Below the pieces are notes generated by a model that saw nothing but the letters and a program-made list of their open reading frames with translations, had not been told where the DNA came from and searched no databases. Of a DNA stretch of 64,000 nt, positions 8,021-16,509 are shown piece by piece. Numbering within the stretch: position 1 is the first letter of the stretch; each line of letters opens with the position of its first letter. Both the position numbers and the translations under genes were made by a program. Source of the stretch: an uncultured Bacteroidota bacterium (GTDB lineage: Bacteria > Bacteroidota > Bacteroidia > B-17B0 > Aurantibacillaceae); contig CALMVZ010000024.1 in assembly GCA_937873155.1 (NCBI GenBank), forward strand, positions 1 through 64,000. Direction: 5' to 3'.

Positions 8021-9361
8021 TTATTTTATTTTTTTTGCCGGCATTTTAGCACCGCCCTGGAATAAAGTAAGTGAAGCAATGTTCCCTTTCTCATCTTTAT
8101 TGAATTCGAATTGAGCATCCACCACTTTCACAAAGTATTTGTATTCACCTTCCGGAAAGATCTCAATTTTCGGCTGGTTGGTCGCCTGGGCAAATAATTT
8201 ACCGGCTTCTGTGGTTACATTGAAAACAAAACCGGGCTGCAATTCATATTCACCCACAAATGTTTTGTAAACGTTTGTATTAATAGCAGCGATCTTACGT
8301 TCAACCGGCAACTCAAACTTCTGGTCTAACATGATAGCGCGGGAAATTTTATGGGCAGGAAAGAAAGTCTGGTTGTCGAAGTTCTTGAGGATAACAATAT
8401 ACAATTCATCATCAGGAAAGCGATATGTGATCGTTGCGAATCCTTCAATGCCTCCTGAATGAGTTATCATTTTATGGTTCGCATAACTGTCCACTTTTAC
8501 CCCATAAGCATAATTGTCTTTGAAAGGTGTGAATATTTTTTCGAGACTGCTTTTCTTCACTAATTTCTCGGTATACAAAGCCTGGTCCCATAAGTACATA
8601 TCCTCAACAGTAGAGTAGAGTGCACCGGCCCCGCTTGGAATGCTCATGTCAATATAAGCCACGTTCACCGGGCCGTTATCGGTTTCAGAATAACCCAAAG
8701 CTATGTTCTTTAAAACTTCCTGGTTTGTAAATAACCCGGAATTTTTCATGCCTAATGGTTTAAAGATGTTTTCCTGCATGAACTCACCGTATTTTTTTCC
8801 TGAAGCTTTCTCAATGATATAACTCAGTAATATGTAACCTGAATTACTGTAATCCATTTTAGTACCGGGCTCGAATTCAAGTGGCTTGTTCTTGAAATGA
8901 GCGATCAATTGTTCGTGAGAGTGAGGCATTACTTTTATGGAGTCAAAGGATGGTAAACTTGTCACATTCGTGATCCCTGACGTGTGTGTTATTAAATTGT
9001 ATACTGATATTTTATCTCCTTTCGGATAATCGGGAATGTATTTCGATAATTTATCGTCAACACCCAATTTTCCTTTTTCCTGCAATATCATGATCGCCAT
9101 GGCGGTGAATTGTTTGGAAACAGAAGCTAATTTGAATTTGGTGGTTGATGTATTTGCTATGTCGTAATTATAGTTTGCCATTCCATAACCTTTAGCTAAA
9201 AGTGTTTTTCCTTTATGGCCTATAAGTACAGAGCCGTTAAATTTATTTTGTTTGGCATAAACCGTTAAGATCGAATCCACCCGGGCTGCTTTTTGTTGGT
9301 TTGGTTGTGCAAGACCACAAAATACGGTCAAGGTAATTGCTATAATGAGTATCTTTTTCAT
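8021..9361 (-). CDS. Secreted serine hydrolase, class C beta-lactamase fold
   Basis: A 446-residue penicillin-binding-protein-like hydrolase. A signal peptide (residues 1-18) is followed by the beta-lactamase domain with the nucleophile motif S80-V-S-K83, the Y171-S-N173 motif and an HSGG motif near 300 in place of KTG. A C-terminal domain of about 100 residues (from ERKIAAINTNVYKTFVGEYE) resembles the extra domain of Bacteroidota peptidases in this group. It probably acts in the periplasm on peptides or cell-wall fragments. The motifs do not show true beta-lactamase activity. It is monocistronic. Confidence 0.92.
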   Translation of the reverse strand: MKKILIIAITLTVFCGLAQPNQQKAARVDSILTVYAKQNKFNGSVLIGHKGKTLLAKGYGMANYNYDIANTSTTKFKLASVSKQFTAMAIMILQEKGKLGVDDKLSKYIPDYPKGDKISVYNLITHTSGITNVTSLPSFDSIKVMPHSHEQLIAHFKNKPLEFEPGTKMDYSNSGYILLSYIIEKASGKKYGEFMQENIFKPLGMKNSGLFTNQEVLKNIALGYSETDNGPVNVAYIDMSIPSGAGALYSTVEDMYLWDQALYTEKLVKKSSLEKIFTPFKDNYAYGVKVDSYANHKMITHSGGIEGFATITYRFPDDELYIVILKNFDNQTFFPAHKISRAIMLDQKFELPVERKIAAINTNVYKTFVGEYELQPGFVFNVTTEAGKLFAQATNQPKIEIFPEGEYKYFVKVVDAQFEFNKDEKGNIASLTLFQGGAKMPAKKIK

Positions 9362-9404
9362 TGTTTCCAGTTGTGAGACGTATGTCTCCGTTAAATAGTT
9401 ACAG

Positions 9405-9528
9405 TTTGTGGGAATTAAAGAGACTAAAGGGACTCAGGAGACTGAAGGGATTGAAGAGACAAAATAACCTGGTCATTAATCTCTTTTGTCTTTTAGGTCC
9501 CTGAAGTCTCTTCTCTCCCTTAAGTCAG
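9405..9528. repeat. Purine-strand imperfect inverted repeat
   Basis: The left half is rich in GAGACT/GGGACT/GAAGGGA motifs (about 9417-9465). The right half (about 9480-9528) is its imperfect reverse complement (TCTCTTTTGTCTTTTAGGTC, CCTGAAGTCTCTTC, TCCCTTAAG). It fills the whole gap between the serine hydrolase and PspC genes. It is either a MITE-like element or a dispersed intergenic repeat, and encodes nothing. Confidence 0.6.
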
Positions 9529-11397
9529 TTATTTTTCTCCCTTTTCACCTTTATTTCCCTTTTCACCTTTTGTATCAATGTGAATCCCGTTCTCACCAAT
9601 ATTTACATCAGCGTCCTTTGATTTAACATGAATACCGTTCTTATCAATATTCACTTTAGCATCTTCGGCGTGTACATTAATGGCACCAGGTTCTGCGGGA
9701 GTTCCCGGAGGCGGCGGAGGGTTAAGGTGTTGTTGTTTATAAAACTCTTCTTCATCAAAATCCAGGCCTTCACAATCAATACATTCCAGGCCATTTTGAC
9801 CCATTATCCATCGGCGGTCTACCATGTCAGCATCGTAAGTATTGGTAGTATTCTCTATATCGTAAATGATATTCACTAAACTTTTATCAAGGAAAACAAC
9901 CTTACCTCTTGGTACTTTTAAGATCACATCAATTTCCTGCATTCTGAATTTTTCGTTCGCCGTTACAGTGAATATTTCGTTGAATTTTATAGTGCTGTCG
10001 GTTGCATTCAGTTTGTAATCGATATTCTTCGCTCTTTCTACTGCAGCACGTTTATCGGTGCCTCTTGCTTTTTTGATAACATACATTTCAAATCTATCGC
10101 CGGAGGCAGGTAAGATGTTCAGCTTTGCAAATCCGATGATGAATTTTTTATCGTTTGCTTTTGCAACAATATAATCATCACTGTGGCCACCACGTCTCGT
10201 CCTGTGATTACCATGACTGTCGTAATCTTCCAGATCTTCTTCTTTTACATTCAGGTGTTCGTACAATTCTTTGCTGTCAGCAAGGCTTAAATGCAAGGTG
10301 TCGCGGGTAATATTAAGTTGCACAGGTTCTTTTACTTTTCCAACCTCATTAAAATCCTGCCCGGTACTGATCCCTACAAATAATACTGTGATTAAACCGA
10401 TCAGCCAAAAAATACCTGCAGAGATGTTCAACCAACGGTTACTGTAATGGATCTTGAATAATAATTTAACCCCGCCGTAGATCATCATGATGAAAGGAAT
10501 ACCGAAGAATAAACAGATACCGATCAATCCTAAAGTATAATGACTTCTTTCCATAAAGAACAAGTTGATCCAGTCATTCAATTCAGTGTTAGCGCCAACA
10601 ATCGAGAAACCGAATACACTTGAGATCAGTCCTAACATGAACATTACACCGAAGATCAATAAGATCAGGCCAATGATGCGGGCAAAGAATTTAGTAAAGA
10701 GAATTAAAAAATCTTTTATGAAGTCTGCTACTTTTTCAAAAAAATTCTTTGGTACATTTCCATGCTGGTCACGGAGTTCACTTCCGAATTTTTCGGCGCG
10801 TTTTTTAAATTGTTGTGCTTCTTCTTTTACTGTTTTGGATATATTATTGATGTCGATCTTCTCGCCTTTCATTGCTAATTTATCAGCAGTAGTTTTTGCT
10901 TCCGGGATAACTATCCAAAGGATGATATAAACCCATAAACTTAAGCCACCGAAGAAAACCAACAGGAACATAGCTAAACGCACCCAGATCATATCAATAT
11001 CGAAATAAGCTGCGATCCCTGAACAAACACCACCAACAGCTTTATGATCCGGGTCGCGGAACAAACGTTTCTTAACGCCTTCAGTGGTTGTTGTGTATTC
11101 TTCTTCTTCGTTGTTTGATGAAGTTTCGCCGGCTCCCTCTGCAAATTCTTCCGGCTTGCCCATGGTCTCAATAACTGAATCCACATCAGCCATTAATACA
11201 ACTTGTTTAATAGCGCTTGTTTTACCTTGCAGCATTTCAGCGATACGCGCTTCAATATCGCTCATGATCTCGCTGCCGCCATCCGTTTTACTGAAGTAAC
11301 CTTTAATGGTACCCAGGTATTTGCTAAGCTTATCGAATGCATCTTCTTCTATATGGAAAATGATCCCGCTTATATTTATGGTAACTGTCTTGTTCAT
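9529..11397 (-). CDS. Large PspC domain membrane protein
   Basis: A 622-residue envelope protein. Residues 1-95 form a soluble domain. A PspC domain follows at about 108-168 (KKRLFRDPDHKAVGGVCSGI; FLLVFFGGLSLWVYIILWIV). Three or four more membrane helices lie at about 230-340, and a large extramembrane domain occupies the rest. The tail is low-complexity, with repeated D-A-D/K-VNI-[DG]-x-NGIH units and a Pro-rich linker. PspC-type proteins belong to phage-shock/envelope-stress responses. It follows the PadR gene by 24 bases, the usual PadR-PspC arrangement, so PadR probably controls it. Confidence 0.92.
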   Translation of the reverse strand: MNKTVTINISGIIFHIEEDAFDKLSKYLGTIKGYFSKTDGGSEIMSDIEARIAEMLQGKTSAIKQVVLMADVDSVIETMGKPEEFAEGAGETSSNNEEEEYTTTTEGVKKRLFRDPDHKAVGGVCSGIAAYFDIDMIWVRLAMFLLVFFGGLSLWVYIILWIVIPEAKTTADKLAMKGEKIDINNISKTVKEEAQQFKKRAEKFGSELRDQHGNVPKNFFEKVADFIKDFLILFTKFFARIIGLILLIFGVMFMLGLISSVFGFSIVGANTELNDWINLFFMERSHYTLGLIGICLFFGIPFIMMIYGGVKLLFKIHYSNRWLNISAGIFWLIGLITVLFVGISTGQDFNEVGKVKEPVQLNITRDTLHLSLADSKELYEHLNVKEEDLEDYDSHGNHRTRRGGHSDDYIVAKANDKKFIIGFAKLNILPASGDRFEMYVIKKARGTDKRAAVERAKNIDYKLNATDSTIKFNEIFTVTANEKFRMQEIDVILKVPRGKVVFLDKSLVNIIYDIENTTNTYDADMVDRRWIMGQNGLECIDCEGLDFDEEEFYKQQHLNPPPPPGTPAEPGAINVHAEDAKVNIDKNGIHVKSKDADVNIGENGIHIDTKGEKGNKGEKGEK

Positions 11398-11421
11398 TGT
11401 CTTGTTTTTAAAAAGTTTTTA

Positions 11422-11763
11422 TTATGAATTTTTTGGTGCAATGGTTTTGTTTACGATATCTGTCAGCTCGAACCAGGATTGTTGTATCTCTTTTAAATAC
11501 TGTTCTCCTATTTCGGTGAGTTTGTAATATTTTCTTGGCGGACCGGAAGTACTTTCTTCCCAGCGGTAGGCCAGGAGGCCGGTGTTCTTCAAGCGTGTTA
11601 AGAGCGGGTAAAGGGTTCCTTCAACTACTACTAACTTTGTTTCCTTCAGCTTATCAATTATTTCGGTTGGATAAGCATCGCCTTGCGAGAGGATCGAAAG
11701 TATGCATAGTTCAAGAACACCTTTTCGCATTTGGGCCTTTGTGTTCTCTGAATTTACTGACAT
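11422..11763 (-). CDS. PadR family transcriptional regulator
   Basis: A 113-residue winged-helix repressor of the PadR family. MRKGVLELCILSILSQGDAY followed by PTEIIDKLKE and VVEGTLYPLLTRL is diagnostic. The C-terminal helix for dimerisation is short. It lies between a small secreted protein gene (2 bp gap) and the PspC gene, so it probably autoregulates this operon in response to envelope signals. Confidence 0.95.
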   Translation of the reverse strand: MSVNSENTKAQMRKGVLELCILSILSQGDAYPTEIIDKLKETKLVVVEGTLYPLLTRLKNTGLLAYRWEESTSGPPRKYYKLTEIGEQYLKEIQQSWFELTDIVNKTIAPKNS

Positions 11764-11765
11764 GG

Positions 11766-12119
11766 TTAAATAGTTTTAAAGTTTAATACTACGCTGTAAG
11801 CAACATTAGCTTTCAGTTTACTTAAGTTAAGTTTCGAGAATTGTTTTTCAATTTCGGCTTTCGCTTCTTTGTTATCAGTTTTTGCCAGAACAAAATTCAC
11901 GTTACCATTTTCAGATGTAGTGAAGATCACTTCAATTTTTTGTTCTTTCTGAACCGGTAAGATCAGTTTCGGGAACTTAACGTGCTCTTTAATTGTTTTT
12001 TCGGTTGCTACGGCTATTTCATTTCCATTACTTGCTTTTAATAGGAACGAGCCAAGTGTTAATGCAACAAGCGCTGCTGCTTTAATTACTTTTCCTGTGA
12101 TGCTTGCTTTCGTTTTCAT
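11766..12119 (-). CDS. Small secreted protein of unknown function
   Basis: A 117-residue protein with an N-terminal signal sequence (residues 1-30, hydrophobic AAALVALTLGSFLL). The remaining domain of about 85 residues has alternating strand/helix character (KIEVIFTTSENGNVNFVLAK, then a helical AEIEKQFSKLNLSKL). I do not recognise a named family. It is the first gene of the operon with padR and pspC, so it may sense or respond to the same envelope stress. Confidence 0.8.
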   Translation of the reverse strand: MKTKASITGKVIKAAALVALTLGSFLLKASNGNEIAVATEKTIKEHVKFPKLILPVQKEQKIEVIFTTSENGNVNFVLAKTDNKEAKAEIEKQFSKLNLSKLKANVAYSVVLNFKTI

Positions 12120-12222
12120 TTTTCTTAATGTTTTTTATATATTTTGTTTTTAAGTTCTTTTTTCCTTTTCAAGCTTTTTAACTGTACTGCAGGTTCAGTG
12201 TATTAGCTATTAGTTGGTGATA

Positions 12223-12230
12223 CAAAGATA
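12223..12230 (-). promoter_or_regulatory. -7 box TATCTTTG ahead of the padR-pspC operon
   Basis: Minus-strand TATCTTTG matches TAnnTTTG, with TTGC about 24 bases upstream as a possible -33 element. The predicted leader before the ATG at 12119 is about 100 bases, long for this genome and a plausible site for regulation. Confidence 0.45.
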
Positions 12231-12330
12231 AGTGGTTAAAAAGGTATTATGCAAGACATAGTACTAAAATAATTAGTAAGTGATTGAAAATCAAATAGAA
12301 TAATTTTTTAGTATTCCCATAAAAAACCCA

Positions 12331-12338
12331 TAACTTTG
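12331..12338 (+). promoter_or_regulatory. -7 box TAACTTTG of the terC promoter
   Basis: TAACTTTG is an exact match to the Bacteroidota -7 consensus. The TTG inside it is in frame with the TerC gene and could be mistaken for its start codon. The true ATG lies 18 bases downstream. Confidence 0.6.
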
Positions 12339-12356
12339 CCCCGTTACATTAAACAA

Positions 12357-13148
12357 ATGCACGATTACGGTCAGGATTTCCATCAACTTTTAAGCATACC
12401 GGGCATCATCAGTCTCCTTACTTTATCGGTAATGGAGATCGTGTTAGGGATCGATAACATCATTTTCATTTCTATTATTGCCGACCGCCTTCCTAAAGTC
12501 AATCAGCAAAAAGCGAGAAGAATAGGTTTGGTTTTAGCCTTGGTAGTGCGTTGTTGTTTATTGTTCTCGATCAACTGGATCACTTCTCTGATCGATCCGT
12601 TGTTCCATTTAGGTATTTACGGTGTGTCGGGCAGGGGATTAATTTTATTTGCAGGCGGTGTATTCCTTCTTTATAAAACATGGGGCGAAATAATGGAGAA
12701 AGTGAATGGCATCGATCATGAGATGAGTTCAAAAAAAGGAACAGATACATTCCGGGCGGTAGTACTTCAGATCGTCCTTATCGATATCGTTTTCTCTTTC
12801 GATTCTATTTTAACGGCTGTTGCCATCTCAAATAACATCATCATCATGGTTGGCGCTGTAATTATCTCGATGATATTGATGATCATGTTCTCAGGTATGG
12901 TAGCGGAATTCATTAACCGTAATCCCGGCATTAAAATGATCGCATTAACGTTCTTACTGGCAATAGGAGGTATATTGTTAGCTGAAGCTTTAGTTGATGC
13001 TTATAACACAACCGTTAGTCATGATCATCACGTTGAAATAAATAAGAATTACGTTTACGTTGCTTTATTATTCGCTATGATAATTGAGAGCTTCAACATG
13101 TGGGAGAAAAGGAATAAACGCAAAAAAGATTTCGAACAGAACAATTGA
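12357..13148 (+). CDS. TerC family integral membrane protein
   Basis: A 263-residue protein with about seven membrane helices. The motifs LSVMEIVLGIDNIIFISIIA and LIDIVFSFDSILTAVAISN carry the conserved acidic residues within membrane segments that define TerC/YkoY proteins. Family members have been tied to metal (manganese) handling during secretion and to tellurium resistance. The upstream TTG at 12336 is part of the promoter box, so the ATG at 12357 is used. It is monocistronic. Confidence 0.93.
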   Translation: MHDYGQDFHQLLSIPGIISLLTLSVMEIVLGIDNIIFISIIADRLPKVNQQKARRIGLVLALVVRCCLLFSINWITSLIDPLFHLGIYGVSGRGLILFAGGVFLLYKTWGEIMEKVNGIDHEMSSKKGTDTFRAVVLQIVLIDIVFSFDSILTAVAISNNIIIMVGAVIISMILMIMFSGMVAEFINRNPGIKMIALTFLLAIGGILLAEALVDAYNTTVSHDHHVEINKNYVYVALLFAMIIESFNMWEKRNKRKKDFEQNN

Positions 13149-13275
13149 TTACGAATTTGTACAAAATACGGATTACGAATAAGTACGAGTATAACGAATT
13201 GATAATTTTTGCGAATCCAGATCAGAATACTTAGGCGGTCAGATTCGTATATTCGTAGTTATCCGTAATCAATTC
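13143..13275. repeat. MITE-like inverted repeat between convergent genes
   Basis: The gap begins with AATTGATTACGAATTTG and ends with GTTATCCGTAATCAATTCA, which are imperfect reverse complements. Internal ATTACGAATAAG and ATTCGTATATTCGTAG segments extend the symmetry. The terminal arms overlap the stop regions of both flanking genes. The remaining bases hold no ORF or terminator. Confidence 0.6.
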
Positions 13276-13934
13276 ACTTTATCTAATTTCTTCCTGATCT
13301 CATCAGTCACTTTTTTCTGAGCCTCTATTTCAGATTTCTTTTTCGCCTGTGCAGATTCATTATCTTTTATATCGCTCTCAGCTTTTGTGATCTTCTTTTT
13401 GTAATCTTCAATATCATCCTTGTAACCTTTGTTCTTTTTCTCAAGGTCTTTCTGGTCATCTTCAAGATTACCTAATATTTTTTCAGCAGCAGAAACCTGG
13501 TCTTTGATATTGTCTTTACTCAGATCAACGGCAAATTCCTTCATTAATTTTTCAATGTATTTGTATTTATCTTTATCAGACGAAGTTAAATAGGTGCCTC
13601 CAAGATCAACAGCGACGTGCATGGTCACTATCTTTTTGTCTTTATCTTCATCGAACTTCGAATAGATATCCACAGGATTATTTCCCCAATCTTTTATTTC
13701 AATATTATCACCAAAGATCTCATCACCTTTCCATTTTACTTTCTCATCCTTAAAACTGTTCAATTTGCTTTTCCATTTGGTCATAGCTTTATCTTTATCG
13801 CCCTCAAAAATCTGGGTGGTTAAGCAATCATGACTCCCTGAAGAGAATTTCTCGTTCCCGCTTTTAACTTTTACTTCCTGCGCGAACGAATAAGCGCTTG
13901 CCATGATAAGAAGGCCTGTTGTAATGTTTTTCAT
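13269..13934 (-). CDS. Secreted coiled-coil protein
   Basis: A 221-residue protein of no recognised family. The signal peptide (residues 1-18, ending AYSFAQ) supports the ATG at 13934. An upstream open extension to 14018 crosses a palindromic repeat and is rejected. Residues 20-140 form a mixed alpha/beta domain with many Lys/Asp. Residues about 145-221 are a strongly charged coiled coil (DDQKDLEKKNKGYKDDIEDY and following), with heptad-like hydrophobics. It is probably periplasmic. Confidence 0.85.
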   Translation of the reverse strand: MKNITTGLLIMASAYSFAQEVKVKSGNEKFSSGSHDCLTTQIFEGDKDKAMTKWKSKLNSFKDEKVKWKGDEIFGDNIEIKDWGNNPVDIYSKFDEDKDKKIVTMHVAVDLGGTYLTSSDKDKYKYIEKLMKEFAVDLSKDNIKDQVSAAEKILGNLEDDQKDLEKKNKGYKDDIEDYKKKITKAESDIKDNESAQAKKKSEIEAQKKVTDEIRKKLDKVN

Positions 13935-13976
13935 AGTTTCTGTTTTTAAATTGTTAAAGCGGTGACTGAGCTTGTC

Positions 13977-13996
13977 GTCCCGATAGCTACCGGGAT
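13977..13996. repeat. Palindrome CCCGATAGCTACCGGGA, intergenic copy
   Basis: GTCCCGATAGCTACCGGGAT lies in the leader region of the coiled-coil gene. It differs by one base from the palindrome found inside two T9SS genes at 23011-23030 and 33966-33985. Confidence 0.7.
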
Positions 13997-14235
13997 CAAA
14001 ATTCGATATCCCAAACACTTTTGCGCTTGCGGTAAAAAGACGGCTTGAAATAATATTTATGCTCTAAAATAAAAGCCATGATAAAATAAATGATGATCGG
14101 GCTCCCAAACGTGAAGAAAGAAAGGTAAATAAAATACAGACGGATATTCGTGGTCTTGATCCCTAACTTCTTCCCCCACCATTCACAAACCCCGAAAGCT
14201 TGCTGTTCAAACCAGGCTACAATACGGTTTACCAT
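13996..14235 (-). CDS. Short PspC domain protein
   Basis: A 79-residue membrane protein consisting almost only of a PspC-like domain (FGVCEWWGKKLGIKTTNIRL, then the helix FFTFGSPIIIYFIMAFILEH). Such mini-PspC proteins are common in Bacteroidota. It lies upstream of the coiled-coil protein gene on the same strand, about 60 bases away, and the two may be cotranscribed. Confidence 0.85.
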   Translation of the reverse strand: MVNRIVAWFEQQAFGVCEWWGKKLGIKTTNIRLYFIYLSFFTFGSPIIIYFIMAFILEHKYYFKPSFYRKRKSVWDIEF

Positions 14236-14284
14236 AATACAAATATATAAAAAAATACGAGTTACGAGCGACGATTGACGAGTG

Positions 14285-14395
14285 AAAAATGAAGAATTCT
14301 GAATCCCAAAGGGATGATAGTATTATAGAATATAGGTAAAGAACAAAATAAACCCCGAAGGGGGTGACATCCGGCACAGGACGGTAGGCAAATAT
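14285..14395. repeat. Two REP-type palindromes in the 14236-14409 gap
   Basis: One copy carries AATCCCAAAGGGATGATAG followed by TATTATAGAATATAGGTAAAG. A second carries AACCCCGAAGGGGGTGACAT. Both have the CCC-nnn-GGG core and single-stranded tail typical of Bacteroidota REP elements. Nothing else is seen in this gap. Confidence 0.65.
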
Positions 14396-14409
14396 TTTTT
14401 CGATATTTA

Positions 14410-15681
14410 TTATTTTAACAATAGGTTCGTAGCCACCCCGCATTCCAGGCAACGGCTATTTTTACAATAAGTATCAAAAAGTTGAATTATTCCCTGGCTT
14501 TCTCCTGCATTCCTGAATTTAAGCCCTGCTTTAACGAAGTTCCGGGTTTTCACATTATCCTCAAAAGGAAGACTTTCAAAACACTCTACAGCGGCTTCAA
14601 TGAATTTATCTTTCCCTGTTTGTTGTCCGTAAAAGAATAAGAAAGGTGCCATGGTATTGATAATGATATTCCCAATGGAATTCTTTCCAATGCCTTTTAG
14701 AACTGGAACTTTTGGCCCATCTAATTTATAATGTTCAGAAAAATAACCTTCGTGTTGGTGAGAGATCGCTTTATGTAAAGTATCAACAGAATTATAATTT
14801 TCCGGATTCCTGAAAAGTTCAGGACATTTATGGATCACCATCGAAAATTGCCATAACCTAACAGTAGGGAAATTAGCAGGACGCAACCTTAAAAATTTCC
14901 AGAGATCCACTTCCAGCTCTTTCAGTTTATATTTATTCTTTAAGAACTCAAACTCATTCTGTAATTGTTGGACGTATTTTTCTTTATAAGTATTGTTCAA
15001 AAATCCGGCGCATCCAAACACCAATGCTTCTAACTGAAATAAATTGGAAGAATGTTTAAGGAGAACAGTAAGTGGTAAATGTTTTGCCAATAATTCAAAT
15101 GGTTCCGAATTCACTTTGAAGCCAAAATTTCTGGCCAGCATTAAGTATAGGGTCTGTGAAAGATCGTTTTGTGTTAAGGCGAAAACTTGTCTCGCGTATT
15201 CTGTTTTACTTTCTAATCTTTCAATTAACATCCGTTGAAGCCATGATCTCATTTTCAATTCTTCAACCGAACTAATTTCTTTTGAGCAGGGCAGAGGATA
15301 AGAGGAGGAAACAAGCGAATTGTATTTTTTGATCACTTTTTCATCGAGGTAATTCTTTAGTTCGAGAACTTCAACATTGTTCTTTGTGTTCTGTTCAATG
15401 GCTTTATCGTAGTTGTAAACTACATGGAGAATTAAATTATCGTAGGATTTATCATTCTCATGACCGTGTTTTTTCCAGTCAGATGAGTTCACATGGATCT
15501 CAATATTTCCTGCAAGTGTAATGCCATCCACTTCGATCTTAGCATTGAAAAAATCCGGACCTGCATCTTTATTTAATTCTCCCTGGTGAAAGATTTTTAT
15601 AGGTGTTCCATTCACGCTTTTCAATCCTTTCAGATCCAGAAGACGAAAATTCCATATGAAGTGTAATAATTCTTCTTTCAA
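14410..15681 (-). CDS. DUF2851 family protein
   Basis: A 423-residue soluble protein conserved in Bacteroidota. Typical segments are EELLHFIWNFRLLDLKGL, GELNKDAGPDFFNAKIEVDG, the GNIEIHVNSSDWKKHGHEND and YDNLILHVVY regions near the N-terminus, and a C-terminal Cys cluster (CKNSRCLECGV). The N-terminal half looks like a nuclease-like beta-alpha fold, but I cannot assign a reaction. It lies 4 bases downstream of the YdcF-type gene, so the two are likely cotranscribed. Confidence 0.9.
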   Translation of the reverse strand: MKEELLHFIWNFRLLDLKGLKSVNGTPIKIFHQGELNKDAGPDFFNAKIEVDGITLAGNIEIHVNSSDWKKHGHENDKSYDNLILHVVYNYDKAIEQNTKNNVEVLELKNYLDEKVIKKYNSLVSSSYPLPCSKEISSVEELKMRSWLQRMLIERLESKTEYARQVFALTQNDLSQTLYLMLARNFGFKVNSEPFELLAKHLPLTVLLKHSSNLFQLEALVFGCAGFLNNTYKEKYVQQLQNEFEFLKNKYKLKELEVDLWKFLRLRPANFPTVRLWQFSMVIHKCPELFRNPENYNSVDTLHKAISHQHEGYFSEHYKLDGPKVPVLKGIGKNSIGNIIINTMAPFLFFYGQQTGKDKFIEAAVECFESLPFEDNVKTRNFVKAGLKFRNAGESQGIIQLFDTYCKNSRCLECGVATNLLLK

Positions 15682-15685
15682 GATC

Positions 15686-16453
15686 TTAAGCCCAGCCCCT
15701 CATTTTGTAGACTATATGTCCGATCCACTCGTGAATTAACATGTTTAAGTTTGTCAAAGCTTCTGCGTTAGGAAGCAAGCAAAAATCCCAATCAAACCGG
15801 CGCGGTCCGCTCATGCGGTTGGTGATGTAAGGCGTGATATTTGCATACCCCGCTTTTTTAAATGTCGCGAGTGCGCGCGGCATATGATAAGCTGATGTAA
15901 CAAGCAACATTGAGCCTTTGAACTGCAAACTGTCCAATATTTTTTTTGAGAAAGCCGCATTCTCATAGGTATTCTTAGATTCGTTCTCAATAATAACTGC
16001 TGAATCAGGAACATGAATGGTGTGCAAATATTTTTTTACATAAGCGCCTTCTTTATGATCAGGGTAACGGATACTTCCCGATCCTCCTGTGAACATAATT
16101 TGTTTTATTCTCCCGCGGTGATAAAGCTCCAAGGTTTGAAATAAACGGTCGCCGGCTGTCATAAAATCAAAACGGTGCTGGCGTTCATCTATTCTTCCTA
16201 TACCTCCCAATACAATAGCAATGTCATATTTTTCTGAGGTCATGTAAGTATCATCGGTTACAGGTTCCCAGGCTCTTGCCAATTCATCAACAAAAAAAGA
16301 ATTGCAGCAAACGTAGATCACAATACATGCAGAAATGAGTAACTTTTTTTTACGGCGCTCATCTTTTGTCTTTAGGCCCCAGATCAATAAGGCAAAGAAC
16401 CAAACCATAGGTGAGCTTAAAAAAGTTAATACTTTCGACAAAAAGAAAAACAT
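15686..16453 (-). CDS. YdcF/ElyC-type DUF218 membrane protein
   Basis: A 255-residue protein with two N-terminal membrane helices (residues 2-22 and 36-52) and a DUF218 domain. Key segments are DIAIVLGGIGRID, GRIKQIMFTGGSGSI, IIENESKNTYENA and GSMLLVTSAYHMPRALATFK. ElyC/SanA-type members act in envelope and peptidoglycan-precursor homeostasis. The family is normally about 250 residues long, as here. The upstream region is short and faces the aminopeptidase gene. Confidence 0.9.
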   Translation of the reverse strand: MFFFLSKVLTFLSSPMVWFFALLIWGLKTKDERRKKKLLISACIVIYVCCNSFFVDELARAWEPVTDDTYMTSEKYDIAIVLGGIGRIDERQHRFDFMTAGDRLFQTLELYHRGRIKQIMFTGGSGSIRYPDHKEGAYVKKYLHTIHVPDSAVIIENESKNTYENAAFSKKILDSLQFKGSMLLVTSAYHMPRALATFKKAGYANITPYITNRMSGPRRFDWDFCLLPNAEALTNLNMLIHEWIGHIVYKMRGWA

Positions 16454-16509
16454 AATATCACGAAATTAGTCATTTTATCCTTCAGCAAGCTCAAGATGAC
16501 AAAGAGATT

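Noticed and set aside
13935-14018. N-terminal extension of the coiled-coil protein
   Set aside because: It passes through the CCGATAGCTACCGG palindrome and precedes a clear signal peptide starting at 13934.
14207-14452. 81-residue frame between the mini-PspC and DUF2851 genes
   Set aside because: It spans the two REP-type palindromes and part of the DUF2851 gene and has no protein-like features.
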